Source of the DNA: Ignavibacteriota bacterium
GTDB lineage: Bacteria > Bacteroidota > Ignavibacteria > Ignavibacteriales > Melioribacteraceae
DNA: 64,000 bases
Assembly: GCA_016716225.1 (NCBI GenBank)
Contig: JADJWT010000001.1
Span: 1,240,001-1,304,000 of the forward strand
Direction: 5' to 3'
Below are positions 8,848-17,323 of this stretch, one piece after another. Made by a program: the position numbers and the translations under genes. The notes under the pieces are model-generated. The model was not told where the DNA came from. It did not search any database and saw nothing but the letters and a program-made list of their open reading frames with translations. Positions within the stretch are counted from its first letter, which is position 1. The number at the start of each line of letters is the position of its first letter.

Positions 8848-9588
8848 ATGAAAAAGATTTTATTATTAGCACTAATTTCAATTTTTACAATTTCGTTCAT
8901 TTCATGCGATGACAGCACAACAGATCCAATTGAAGAAGAAAAAGGTAATTTAGTTGTAAATTCAACACCATCCGGAGCCAAAATATTTTTAGATGGAACA
9001 GATTCCGGATTTTTAACTCCTTATACTTTTGCAGATAAAGCTGTTGGAACGTATTCTGTAACACTAAAGCTTGATACTTATGCAGATTCAACAATAAATG
9101 CACAAGTTGTAAATAACCAAAACGTAACTTTAAATTTTACGTTAAAACCAACTTATTCAAAGTTTGAATCTGTAAAAATTTGGGAAACCACAGGTACAAC
9201 TGCAGAACAACCAAGCGGGTTAATTCTTTCTACAGGAACAGCGATTAGTTCTAGTAACGCAGCAATTGATATTTATTATTATTCAAGCAGTGATGGCACA
9301 ACATACTTGGTGCAAAGTGCCAATGCAAATAATAGCGCAAAAAGAGCAACTTACTTTAAAGTTACATCTGGCACAAATTTGAATGATGGTGTTGATTCAC
9401 CTTCTAAAGATGCTACTTGGACAAACAGTATGGGTGACCGAGAAGATAATTATGTTTTCTTGTATGATGCAGATGGAAATTATTCCAAATTGCATATTTC
9501 TGATTATGGCGGTGGCTCTATTGGTGATCCAGCATGGGTTGAATTAACTTGGACTTACAACAAAGCAAAAGAAAATAAAGTTTTCTAA
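8848..9588 (+). CDS. PEGA-domain lipoprotein
   Basis: This 246-residue exported lipoprotein has its lipobox at FISC (Cys20). Residues about 33-86 match a PEGA domain (PSGAKIFLDGTDSG, then a beta-rich segment ending NLTLNF-like). PEGA domains are common in surface-layer and envelope proteins. The rest (about 95-246) is Ser/Thr/Asn/Tyr-rich, beta-type and not recognised. AAGGAG lies 8 bases before the ATG. It is the second gene of a two-lipoprotein operon that ends at the terminator at 9610-9640. Surface or outer-membrane location is inferred. Confidence 0.75.
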   Translation: MKKILLLALISIFTISFISCDDSTTDPIEEEKGNLVVNSTPSGAKIFLDGTDSGFLTPYTFADKAVGTYSVTLKLDTYADSTINAQVVNNQNVTLNFTLKPTYSKFESVKIWETTGTTAEQPSGLILSTGTAISSSNAAIDIYYYSSSDGTTYLVQSANANNSAKRATYFKVTSGTNLNDGVDSPSKDATWTNSMGDREDNYVFLYDADGNYSKLHISDYGGGSIGDPAWVELTWTYNKAKENKVF

Positions 9589-9609
9589 ATTCAAATTAGA
9601 TAATAAATT

Positions 9610-9640
9610 AAAGGCATGTTTTTACATGCCTTTTTTATTT
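9610..9640 (+). terminator. Rho-independent terminator after the lipoprotein operon
   Basis: AAAGGCATGT (9610-9619) pairs with ACATGCCTTT (9624-9633) around a TTTT loop, and T-rich sequence follows to 9640. The opposite strand also runs into T-rich sequence, so it may stop the convergent corA transcript too. Confidence 0.9.
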
Positions 9641-9658
9641 TAAATTTATTTACACTTT

Positions 9659-10714
9659 TTACAGCCAATTTTTCTTTTTGATAAAAATATAAATTCCAAA
9701 TCCAACCAAAAACATAATTGCCAACGAATAATAATATCCATACTTCCATTCAAGTTCCGGCATATTCTTAAAATTCATTCCGTAAACTCCCGCAATAAAT
9801 GTAAGAGGAATAAATATTGTTGCAATTATTGTGAGAATTTTAATCACTTTGTTTGTGCTGTTTACAATATTGTTTTCATTAAGATTTATCAAACTCTGAA
9901 TATTTTCTGAAAACGAATTGTAGTATTCAATAAGTTCATTAACATGATCTTTACAATCATTAAAAAAATGATAATTATTTTTTTCCAGTAAAATATTTTC
10001 ACTCTCAATTAAATCAAGAATTGCGGTTTTTAATGGAAAAAGATTTCTTCGTATAGTTTTAAATTTTGAATTCAATTCATAAATTTTATCAATATGATTT
10101 TCAGAACGTTTGTGAATAATCAAATTTTCCAAATCAAAAAGTTCTTCTCTAATATTTTCAAAATATCTGTAATAAGAATCTATGCAAGAATCAAGTAAAG
10201 TATAGAAAAGGTAATCTGCTTTTTTGTTTCGTGCACGAGCAGTTCCATTTTTAATTCTTTCAATTTTTGTTTGAAGAATATTATTCGAATTTTCCATCAA
10301 CGAAATTAAAAGACCGTCTTTTAGAATTATACAATTATGACTTGCATCGTTATTTTTCTCATCAAAACTTTTAATGATAAATGCCAAATAATCATTTCCT
10401 TCTTCAAACTTTGGAATGTGATCTGTATGAAGTGCGTCTTCAAGAAGCATTTCATTTACATTTATAATTTTACTTAAATCTCTAATGTGCTCAATTTTTT
10501 CAAATCCAATAATATCAAGCCAATTTATTTTTGTTGGATCTTTTATTGAATCGATATTTTCAAGTTTAGTTAAATCTTTTTCAGAATAATTTTCTCTATC
10601 ATATTTATATAATTTTATTTTTGTCTTTTGTGGATCAACATTTCCGATGTAAATTATTTCACCGGGCGGAAGTCCAATTTTTCTTGTTAATTTCTTAGGT
10701 TTATTCATAATCAA
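9659..10714 (-). CDS. corA: CorA family magnesium/cobalt transporter
   Basis: The protein forms a pentameric channel for Mg2+ (and Co2+ or Ni2+) in the inner membrane. The signature YGMNF is at residues 311-315 (GMN 312-314), between two C-terminal transmembrane helices (about 288-310 and 323-344). The long N-terminal cytoplasmic funnel and stalk helix occupy residues 1-285. Length 351 is typical. The ATG at residue 3 is an alternative start. It is divergent from the Rrf2 gene across 127 bases and shares a bidirectional terminator region with the lipoprotein operon. Confidence 0.93.
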   Translation of the reverse strand: MIMNKPKKLTRKIGLPPGEIIYIGNVDPQKTKIKLYKYDRENYSEKDLTKLENIDSIKDPTKINWLDIIGFEKIEHIRDLSKIINVNEMLLEDALHTDHIPKFEEGNDYLAFIIKSFDEKNNDASHNCIILKDGLLISLMENSNNILQTKIERIKNGTARARNKKADYLFYTLLDSCIDSYYRYFENIREELFDLENLIIHKRSENHIDKIYELNSKFKTIRRNLFPLKTAILDLIESENILLEKNNYHFFNDCKDHVNELIEYYNSFSENIQSLINLNENNIVNSTNKVIKILTIIATIFIPLTFIAGVYGMNFKNMPELEWKYGYYYSLAIMFLVGFGIYIFIKKKNWL

Positions 10715-10841
10715 ATTTTTAAATTTTGTTACGTAAAAGTTATTTAATTATATCTTAAGTTTTAACATTGAATAAAAAAATAAAATGTTATTTTTAATTT
10801 TGATAAACATAATTATATAAAATAAATTTTATAAAAATATT

Positions 10842-11273
10842 ATGACCGTAATCTTCTCAAAAAAATGTGAACTTGCCCTTCAAGCAGTTTTATTTCTCTC
10901 TATAAAAAAAGATCAATTAATTTTTAATGCAAAAGATATTTCTGATGAATTGAAAGTGCCAAAGGAATTTGTTTCTAAAATGCTGCAAACATTAACTGAA
11001 AGCGGAATTATCGGATCAAAAAAAGGAAAAAACGGCGGATTTTATTTAGCCCGAAGACCAAGTCAAATAAAACTTATAGAAATTGTTAACGCAATTGACG
11101 GAGATTCGGTTTTTAAAAGCTGCGTTTTGGGATTTCCAAATTGCAGCAGCGAGCATCCATGTCCCGTGCATGATAAATGGGGGAAAATAAGAGATGACGC
11201 TTACAAAATGTTAAGTGAAGAAACTTTAGAACAGTTGAAAGAAAAGACAATAAGAAAAATTCAAGCATTATAG
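10842..11273 (+). CDS. Rrf2 family regulator, putative Fe-S sensor
   Basis: A 143-residue winged-helix DNA-binding protein of the Rrf2 family. The recognition helix region is about residues 30-60 and the wing carries KKGKNGGFYLAR. Three cysteines with a nearby histidine (Cys94, Cys101, Cys107, His110; spacing C-x6-C-x5-C-x2-H) are arranged like the cluster-binding segment of IscR and NsrR. An iron-sulfur sensor of NO, redox state or iron is therefore likely. Its target is not shown by position: neighbours are corA and a sugar-isomerase/transporter pair, while NO-reducing genes lie 6 kb or more away. No isc or suf genes are next to it. Confidence 0.85.
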   Translation: MTVIFSKKCELALQAVLFLSIKKDQLIFNAKDISDELKVPKEFVSKMLQTLTESGIIGSKKGKNGGFYLARRPSQIKLIEIVNAIDGDSVFKSCVLGFPNCSSEHPCPVHDKWGKIRDDAYKMLSEETLEQLKEKTIRKIQAL

Positions 11274-11349
11274 TTTTTTAATTGTTTAATTTATTTTACC
11301 CGAATAATTTTCATAACTTTCCCAAACTCATTTTACAAACCTAAATTTT

Positions 11350-13182
11350 ATGCAAAACAATAAAACATTACAAATTGAAATTCCAGATAATGAAAACCAT
11401 TCTAACGGAAAATTACAAAATACAAACCGGAGAAAAACTCAACAGTATTTAATTCCCGTTGAAAAAATAGAAACACAAAAAGGAAAGTATGATATTTATC
11501 CTTCTTTTAAAATCGATGATGGAAAAATATTAAACGGAATTTCTGAATTGGTTGATGAAATTTCTAAACATAAATTAATTACAATAGATGGCTATGTTGG
11601 AGTTTTCTGGGAAATATTAACCGAACAACTTTTATCTGAATTTACAAAAAGAAATATTTCTGTTGGATTTTTTGATGTAAAAAGTACTATGAAAGATGAA
11701 AATGAAATTGATGTAATGATTAAAAATGATTTGGGAAAATCAGATTCAATTTTTGGAAAACGAACAAATTTAAAATTGATAGATTTTTTTGACAAAGAAA
11801 AAATCAGCAAAATTGTTCCATCAAATAATTTTGATGTAAATATAATTTTTGGCTGTGGATCAAAGTTGGCAAATTGGGAAGGAATTTTATTATATCTCGA
11901 TCTTCCTAAAAATGAACTCCAATTTAGAATGCGTGCTCAAAGCATTACAAATTTGGGCGCAAATGTTCCCTTCGATTCTCAGCAAATGTATAAGAGATTT
12001 TATTTTGTTGATTGGATAGTTCTGAATGAACATAAAAAAAATATTCTTCCCCAAATTGATTTTATTGTTGATGCGCAAAGACCAAATAATTTTTTAAGCA
12101 TTAATGGAAATGATTTCAGAAACGCACTAAAGGAAATGAGTAAAAATTATTTTAGAGTTAGACCTTGGTTTGAACCCGGAGTTTGGGGCGGAAGTTGGAT
12201 AAAAGACAATATTCATGGGCTTGCAAAAGATGTTCCGAATTATGCTTGGTCGTTTGAGTTAATTGTTCCGGAAAATGGAATTATAATTGAAAGCAATAAA
12301 AAATTGTTAGAATTTTCTTTTGATTTTCTCATGTTTCAAGAAAGTGAGAATATTTTAGGAAAACATGCCGAAATTTATGAATATGAATTTCCAATTCGAT
12401 TTGATTTCCTTGATACTTTTGATGGAGGAAATTTATCGGTTCAATGTCATCCTCGGGTAGAATATATGAAGAATATTTTTGGCGAAAACATTACGCAAGA
12501 CGAATCATATTATATTCTTGATATGAAAAATGATGCGAAAGTTTATTTGGGTTTTCAAGAGGAAATAAATTCAACCGAATTTAGAAATGAGCTTGAGGAA
12601 AGTTATAAAAATTCTTCTCCAATTAATATTGAAAAATATGTTCACACTCATGAAGTTAAAAAACATGATTTGCTTTTAATTCCAAACGGAACAATTCATG
12701 GATCGGGAAAAGACAATCTGGTATTGGAGATTTCCAACACGCCTTATATTTTCACTTTTAAAATGTATGATTGGGTTCGCTTGGATTTAAACGGAAAGCC
12801 ACGACCAATAAATATTGATCATGCCTTCAACAATTTATATTTTGAAAGAAAAGGTGTAGTTGTAAGAGATGAATTAATTGCAAAACCAAAAATAATTTCG
12901 GAAGGAATTGATTGGAAAATTGTTCATCTTCAAACTCACAAAGAACATATTTACGATGTTGAAAGAATGGAATTTTTAACAACTATAAATGTTGAAACAA
13001 ATTATCACTGCAATGTTTGTATGCTTGTTGAAGGTGAATCAATAATTTTAGAAACAGAAAACGGTTTGAGAACAAGATTTAATTATGCGGAAACTTTTGT
13101 AATTCCGGCAGCTGCAAATTCTTATAAACTAATTAACGAGAGTAAAAAAGAAGCTAAAGTTGTGAAAGCATTTTTGAAATAA
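11350..13182 (+). CDS. Class I mannose-6-phosphate isomerase-like protein with N-terminal extension
   Basis: The second half (about residues 265-610) is a cupin-type class I phosphomannose isomerase. It has PGVWGG at 276-281, the zinc-ligand motif QCHP with Gln365 and His367, and a further His in the HTHEVKKHD and IPNGTIHGSG segments. The family interconverts mannose 6-phosphate and fructose 6-phosphate. Length 610 is far above the usual 300-400. The first 240 residues form a separate domain. Its IDGYVGVFWE segment (79-88) sits where a kinase P-loop might be but lacks the Lys-Ser/Thr of Walker A, so it may be a degenerate kinase fold. The sugar porter gene begins 8 bases downstream, so uptake and isomerisation of a hexose are probably linked. 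Confidence 0.75.
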   Translation: MQNNKTLQIEIPDNENHSNGKLQNTNRRKTQQYLIPVEKIETQKGKYDIYPSFKIDDGKILNGISELVDEISKHKLITIDGYVGVFWEILTEQLLSEFTKRNISVGFFDVKSTMKDENEIDVMIKNDLGKSDSIFGKRTNLKLIDFFDKEKISKIVPSNNFDVNIIFGCGSKLANWEGILLYLDLPKNELQFRMRAQSITNLGANVPFDSQQMYKRFYFVDWIVLNEHKKNILPQIDFIVDAQRPNNFLSINGNDFRNALKEMSKNYFRVRPWFEPGVWGGSWIKDNIHGLAKDVPNYAWSFELIVPENGIIIESNKKLLEFSFDFLMFQESENILGKHAEIYEYEFPIRFDFLDTFDGGNLSVQCHPRVEYMKNIFGENITQDESYYILDMKNDAKVYLGFQEEINSTEFRNELEESYKNSSPINIEKYVHTHEVKKHDLLLIPNGTIHGSGKDNLVLEISNTPYIFTFKMYDWVRLDLNGKPRPINIDHAFNNLYFERKGVVVRDELIAKPKIISEGIDWKIVHLQTHKEHIYDVERMEFLTTINVETNYHCNVCMLVEGESIILETENGLRTRFNYAETFVIPAAANSYKLINESKKEAKVVKAFLK

Positions 13183-13190
13183 GGAAAATT

Positions 13191-14585
13191 ATGAGCAAAG
13201 AAATTTATCACGTAAATGATAATAAATTCTATTTGTCAATTTTAGCATTCATTGCAGCATTGGGCGGATTTTTATTTGGATTTGATACAGCAGTAATTTC
13301 GGGAACAATTGGTTTTGTTAAAAATCAATTTATGCTTGATTCGCTTTCGGAAGGCTGGTTTGTAAGTATAGCTCTACTTGGATGTATTTTTGGTGTTATA
13401 ATTGCCGGATATTTAAGCGATAAATTCGGTAGAAAATTAGTTTTAATTCTATCTGCAATTTTATTTTCGATTTCTGCAATCGGCTGTGCTATTAGCGAAA
13501 ATTATACTGAATTAATTATTTATAGATTAGTCGGCGGAATTGGAATCGGCGTTGCTTCAATAATTTCGCCAATGTATATTTCAGAAATATCAATTCCAAC
13601 TATGCGCGGAAAACTTATTACTCTATATCAACTTGCAATTACAATTGGAATTCTTACCGCATATGTTTCCAATTATTTTATTTTAGAAAATTCATCAACT
13701 TCATTTTTAGAGGAAGGAACTTTTTTAAACTGGATTTTAAATAAAGAAATTTGGCGCGGAATGTTTGGAGTTGAAGCTCTTCCTGCATTAATATTTTTAG
13801 CACTTTTATTCATTGTTCCGGAATCACCCCGATATTTATTGATGAAAAACGATGTAAAAAAAGCTCACAATATTCTTTCTAAAATAATTGGCGAAAAAAA
13901 TGTTGAAACGGAAATTTCAGAAATTGTGAAAAGTTTTAAAATTACTTCTGTTTCATTTAATGATTTATTTCACAAAAAAATGATAAAACCGCTTTTAATT
14001 GGAATTTCATTGGCAATGTTTTCACAATTCAGCGGAATAAACGCCATAATGTATTATGGAATTAAAATTCTTGGAGAAGCTGGCTTAGGCGCAAACGATG
14101 CTTTTTGGTCACAAGTTACAATTGGAATTGTAAATGTAATTTTCACAATTGTGGCAATTTATACAATAGATAAATTTGGCAGAAAACCCTTATTAATTTG
14201 GGGAGTTTCCGGAGCAGTTATTTCTTTAATTGTTGTAGGAATTTTATTTGCTATGAATATTTCTTCAAGTTTATTACTTCTGATTTTTATTTTACTTTTT
14301 ATAGCATGTTTTGCATTTTCGTTTGGTCCGGTTGTTTGGGTAATTTTAGCTGAAATTTATCCTACGAAAATTAGAGGAAGAGCAATGGCAATAGCTACAT
14401 TATCTTTGTGGGTTGCTAATTGGATTGTTGGTCAGTTCACACCATTTTTATTAGAAACAGTAAAAGCTCACGGAACATTTTGGATTTTTGCATTAACAAG
14501 CTTTCCGGCAATTTGGGTTACATGGAAATATGTACCTGAAACCAAAAATAAACCGCTTGAAGAAATTGAAAAAGTTTGGAATTGA
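13191..14585 (+). CDS. MFS sugar porter (XylE/GLUT type)
   Basis: A 464-residue, 12-helix major facilitator protein of the inner membrane. Sugar porter signatures are present: GGFLFGFDTAVISG in helix 1, DKFGRK in loops 2-3 and 8-9, PESPRYL at the end of helix 6, and PETKNKPLEEIE at the C-terminus. It should import a hexose or pentose by proton symport. The gap to the isomerase-like gene is 8 bases, with AAGGAAAA before the ATG, so both are one transcript. The partner suggests mannose or a related hexose as substrate. Confidence 0.9.
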   Translation: MSKEIYHVNDNKFYLSILAFIAALGGFLFGFDTAVISGTIGFVKNQFMLDSLSEGWFVSIALLGCIFGVIIAGYLSDKFGRKLVLILSAILFSISAIGCAISENYTELIIYRLVGGIGIGVASIISPMYISEISIPTMRGKLITLYQLAITIGILTAYVSNYFILENSSTSFLEEGTFLNWILNKEIWRGMFGVEALPALIFLALLFIVPESPRYLLMKNDVKKAHNILSKIIGEKNVETEISEIVKSFKITSVSFNDLFHKKMIKPLLIGISLAMFSQFSGINAIMYYGIKILGEAGLGANDAFWSQVTIGIVNVIFTIVAIYTIDKFGRKPLLIWGVSGAVISLIVVGILFAMNISSSLLLLIFILLFIACFAFSFGPVVWVILAEIYPTKIRGRAMAIATLSLWVANWIVGQFTPFLLETVKAHGTFWIFALTSFPAIWVTWKYVPETKNKPLEEIEKVWN

Positions 14586-14622
14586 AAAATCAATTTAATT
14601 AAACTTAACAAGAATTAAATTT

Positions 14623-14674
14623 TTGACTGGATTCAAAATTTAGTTATACGTATATTTAAATTATTATTATACGT
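14623..14674 (+). promoter_or_regulatory. Promoter and repeated operator of the toxin-antitoxin pair
   Basis: TTGACT (14623-14628) and TATACG (14645-14650) with 16 bases between resemble a sigma-70 promoter. The octamer TTATACGT occurs twice, at 14644-14651 and 14667-14674, 23 bases apart. The first copy is part of the perfect palindrome TATACGTATA (14645-14654). Overlap with the -10 region suggests autoregulation by the antitoxin. Confidence 0.5.
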
Positions 14675-14690
14675 TTTTTGTGAGTTAAAA

Positions 14691-14942
14691 ATGAACACTA
14701 AATTGACTTTAAAGCTCAAAAAAAGTTCAATCGATAGAGCTAAAAAATATGCTAAAAAAAGCAAACAAAGCCTTTCTGGTATGGTAGAAAATTATTTTAA
14801 CATGATTTCAAATAATAATTTTGAAAGTGATTTTGAGATTTCGCCAAACGTTTTTGAACTTTCCGGAATTATTAATATTTCCGAAAAATTAAATATTAAA
14901 GAATTTTATGGCAAACATCTTGAGGAAAAATATTCAAAGTGA
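14691..14942 (+). CDS. DUF6364-like antitoxin
   Basis: An 83-residue basic protein whose N-terminal half (KLTLKLKKSSIDRAKKYAKK, residues 4-23, then a second helix with SLSGMVENYF) fits a ribbon-helix-helix DNA-binding antitoxin of the DUF6364 type. The C-terminal 30 residues are acidic and probably bind the toxin. It overlaps the PIN-domain gene by 4 bases (GTGA), the usual antitoxin-first arrangement. Confidence 0.75.
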   Translation: MNTKLTLKLKKSSIDRAKKYAKKSKQSLSGMVENYFNMISNNNFESDFEISPNVFELSGIINISEKLNIKEFYGKHLEEKYSK

Positions 14943-15349
14943 GAAAAATATTTATTGATTCCGATATTATTTTAGATTTACTTGCTCAGAGAGAACCGCA
15001 TTATATTTTTGCTGCAAAATTATTTACTTTGATTGATCAAAAAAAATTGAATGGTTTTACGTCACCCATTGTTTTTACTAATCTTCATTATCTTCTAAAG
15101 AAAAATTCTTCAAATCTAATTGCCCTTAAAAGTTTAAGAAAGCTTAAAACACTAATAGATATTTTGCCAGTTGATGAAAAAGTTATTGATCAAGCGCTTA
15201 ACTCTGAGTTTAACGATTTTGAAGATGCAATTCAGTATTTCACAGCTGTAAATAATGGAATCAATCTTTTGATAACAAGAAATAAAGTTGATTACAAGAA
15301 AAGTAAAATTTCTGTTGCTACAGCTGAGGAATTTTTAAAAAGCTGGTAA
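14939..15349 (+). CDS. PIN-domain toxin (VapC-like ribonuclease)
   Basis: A 136-residue PIN domain. Acidic residues expected for Mg2+ binding are visible: Asp7/Asp9 in FIDSDIILD, a Glu/Asp cluster near residue 97 (NDFEDAIQY, the conserved D-[AC]-[IL]-Q type motif), and Arg-Asn-x-x-Asp at ITRNKVDY near the end. Such proteins cut tRNA or rRNA when free of antitoxin. The GTG start overlaps the antitoxin stop, so both are translationally coupled. Target RNA unknown. Confidence 0.82.
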   Translation: MRKIFIDSDIILDLLAQREPHYIFAAKLFTLIDQKKLNGFTSPIVFTNLHYLLKKNSSNLIALKSLRKLKTLIDILPVDEKVIDQALNSEFNDFEDAIQYFTAVNNGINLLITRNKVDYKKSKISVATAEEFLKSW

Positions 15350-15350
15350 A

Positions 15351-16244
15351 TTAATTTCGTTTTTTCAACTGCACAAATAAAGCTCCAACTGCCGCAATCA
15401 GCATTCCGATTCCTTCTTGAAAAGTTATTTTCTCGCCAAGAAAAATCCACGCTAAAATTCCAATTTGAATTAACATTGTTCCGTTTATTATACTTGATTC
15501 CATTGCTGATAAATGTTGTAAAGTTAAATTCCACAATGTAAAAGCAAATGCAGTATTTACAACAGCCAGCCAAATTAAATAAACAAAATTTGTTGAATTT
15601 ATTTTCGGTATTCCGTTTAGAATCAATCCAATTGTTAACAAAATAATTGCGCCAATTCCCATACTAATAAAAGTAATAACAACCGGGCTAATATCTTTAT
15701 TTCTATTAATATTTCTTCCAAGAATTGCCGAACCGGAATTTGCTAAAACTCCTATAAACATTACTCCAATTCCAAGTAATTCGTTTTGCAAAAAGTTAAT
15801 TGGTAAAAAGTAAGTTAAAATTCCAACAATAAATAATACTGCACCAATCCATTGTAATTTTGTGGGATTTTCATTAAGAAGAAAAATTCCTAAAACTGCT
15901 ACAATAATTGGGGTAAAGTTTAACATCAAACTTACTGTTACAGATGGAAGCAAAGACAATCCTAAAAACTGAGTTCCTTGTGTAAAAGTGTAGAAAATCA
16001 ATCCGAGTAAAATTAATTTTTTCAATTGTGAATAATTTAGATTTTTAATTTCATCAGAATATTTTTTCTTAAATAAAATGAATGGTAGAAAACACATGAA
16101 AGCCAAAGAATAACGTAAACCCGCATAAGTAATTGGCGGAATTTCTGCTAAGCCCCATTTAATTAAAATGAAAGAAGTTGACCAAAGAAATGTTACAAGT
16201 AACGCTTGAAGAATTGTAACGATGTGAGATGAAGTAGATTTCAT
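15351..16244 (-). CDS. EamA/DMT family transporter
   Basis: A 297-residue protein with ten transmembrane helices formed by two EamA repeats (about residues 8-140 and 155-292), as in RhaT/YdcZ-like drug and metabolite exporters. The inner-membrane protein probably exports a small metabolite such as an amino acid; nothing in the sequence fixes the substrate. Its stop lies one base from the end of the convergent toxin gene. No partner genes are attached. Confidence 0.85.
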   Translation of the reverse strand: MKSTSSHIVTILQALLVTFLWSTSFILIKWGLAEIPPITYAGLRYSLAFMCFLPFILFKKKYSDEIKNLNYSQLKKLILLGLIFYTFTQGTQFLGLSLLPSVTVSLMLNFTPIIVAVLGIFLLNENPTKLQWIGAVLFIVGILTYFLPINFLQNELLGIGVMFIGVLANSGSAILGRNINRNKDISPVVITFISMGIGAIILLTIGLILNGIPKINSTNFVYLIWLAVVNTAFAFTLWNLTLQHLSAMESSIINGTMLIQIGILAWIFLGEKITFQEGIGMLIAAVGALFVQLKKRN

Positions 16245-16420
16245 AATTCCTAAAATTATTTCTGAAATAATAATAAAATTTGTACCGTTAATTTATTGAA
16301 TAAAAACGAATGTTGATTTCCGAATTTTTTAAAAGTTATCATAAAACTTAAGGAATATTGATTTCGAAAAATTGATATGAAATTAATTTATGATATTCAC
16401 CTTTACGTTGAACTTTATAA

Positions 16421-17161
16421 TCAGATAGTTGATTTGTTTGATAACACAATTACCAAGTCTTTTGAAATTTCCGGATTGAATTTTTCCATTTTCAGATTTC
16501 CAAACAATACAATTTGTAAATTATTTTGGTTTGCCAAATATGAAAATTTTTCAGCATTATGTGGAAAAAGCTTGGTTACAGTTTCTTTTTTCTGATTTTT
16601 TATTTTATCGAAAATATCTATGACAAAATTAATTTCGTTGTTAAGAAAATGATATTTACGAATTATTAAAATTTCGTCATTTTCAAATTTATTTAAAATA
16701 TAATCTTCATTTTTAGGATTTACAGAAAAGTTAATAATTTGTATTAATATTTTTCCTTTTTCATTTAGCAATAATTTTAAATTGAAAAACAAATTCTTTA
16801 AATCATTATAAGATAAATTTGCCAAAGTATTTCCGAGAGAAATTATTAAATCAAATTTTTTATCAAAATTAATTTTCGTTAAATCTGATTTAATAAAATC
16901 AATTTCACAATTATAATTTTCAGAATTATCCTTAGCAATTTTAATCATTTCTTTGGAATGATCAATTGCCGTAACTTTTAATCCAAGTTGAGAAAGTGTA
17001 ATAGAATCAACTCCGGTTCCACAACCTAAATCTAAAGCTGATTTATAATTCGGTTCGATAAAATTTTTAAGATTCTCAATTTTATTTTTTAGAGAATTTT
17101 CAAAGTTTATCATCAAATCATAATTTGATGAAAGTGTGTTATAGAATTCTGAATTGTTCAT
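16421..17161 (-). CDS. Class I SAM-dependent methyltransferase
   Basis: A 246-residue cytoplasmic methyltransferase with the SAM-binding motif ALDLGCGTGVD, the acidic end of strand 2 (TAIDHSKEM) and FDLIISLGNTL as motif II. I start at ATG 17161 (MNNSEFYNTL) rather than at 17221. The extra 20 residues of the longer frame would be encoded by an inverted-repeat element (17193-17299), and homologues normally begin close to this Met. The acceptor is unknown. Confidence 0.8.
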   Translation of the reverse strand: MNNSEFYNTLSSNYDLMINFENSLKNKIENLKNFIEPNYKSALDLGCGTGVDSITLSQLGLKVTAIDHSKEMIKIAKDNSENYNCEIDFIKSDLTKINFDKKFDLIISLGNTLANLSYNDLKNLFFNLKLLLNEKGKILIQIINFSVNPKNEDYILNKFENDEILIIRKYHFLNNEINFVIDIFDKIKNQKKETVTKLFPHNAEKFSYLANQNNLQIVLFGNLKMEKFNPEISKDLVIVLSNKSTI

Positions 17162-17192
17162 AATATTTAAAACTACTATATTTTTAATTTTT

Positions 17193-17299
17193 GTCATGTC
17201 GAATCGTTTTTGGGGAGACATCTCAAATTAAAATACCAAAAAAAATATTTTGCTTATGAGGTTTCTCTCCCGATTAAATAACATCGTGATCGAAATGAC
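17193..17299. repeat. Inverted-repeat intergenic element (GTCATTTCGA...GGGAGA family)
   Basis: GTCATGTCGA (17193-17202) is inverted as TCGAAATGAC (17290-17299). Inner parts GGGGAGACATCTCA (17212-17225) and TGAGGTTTCTCTCCC (17257-17271) are also inverted. The whole 107-bp segment can fold as a long imperfect hairpin. The motif resembles GTCATTTCGA...GGGAGAAATCTC elements that I recall as frequent between genes in Bacteroidota-type genomes. Confidence 0.6.
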
Positions 17300-17323
17300 T
17301 TTATGAATAAAACTGATTAACAA

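Noticed and set aside
16377..16595. 72-residue open frame on the plus strand at the methyltransferase end
   Set aside because: It overlaps the 3' end of a well-supported methyltransferase and has no ribosome site.
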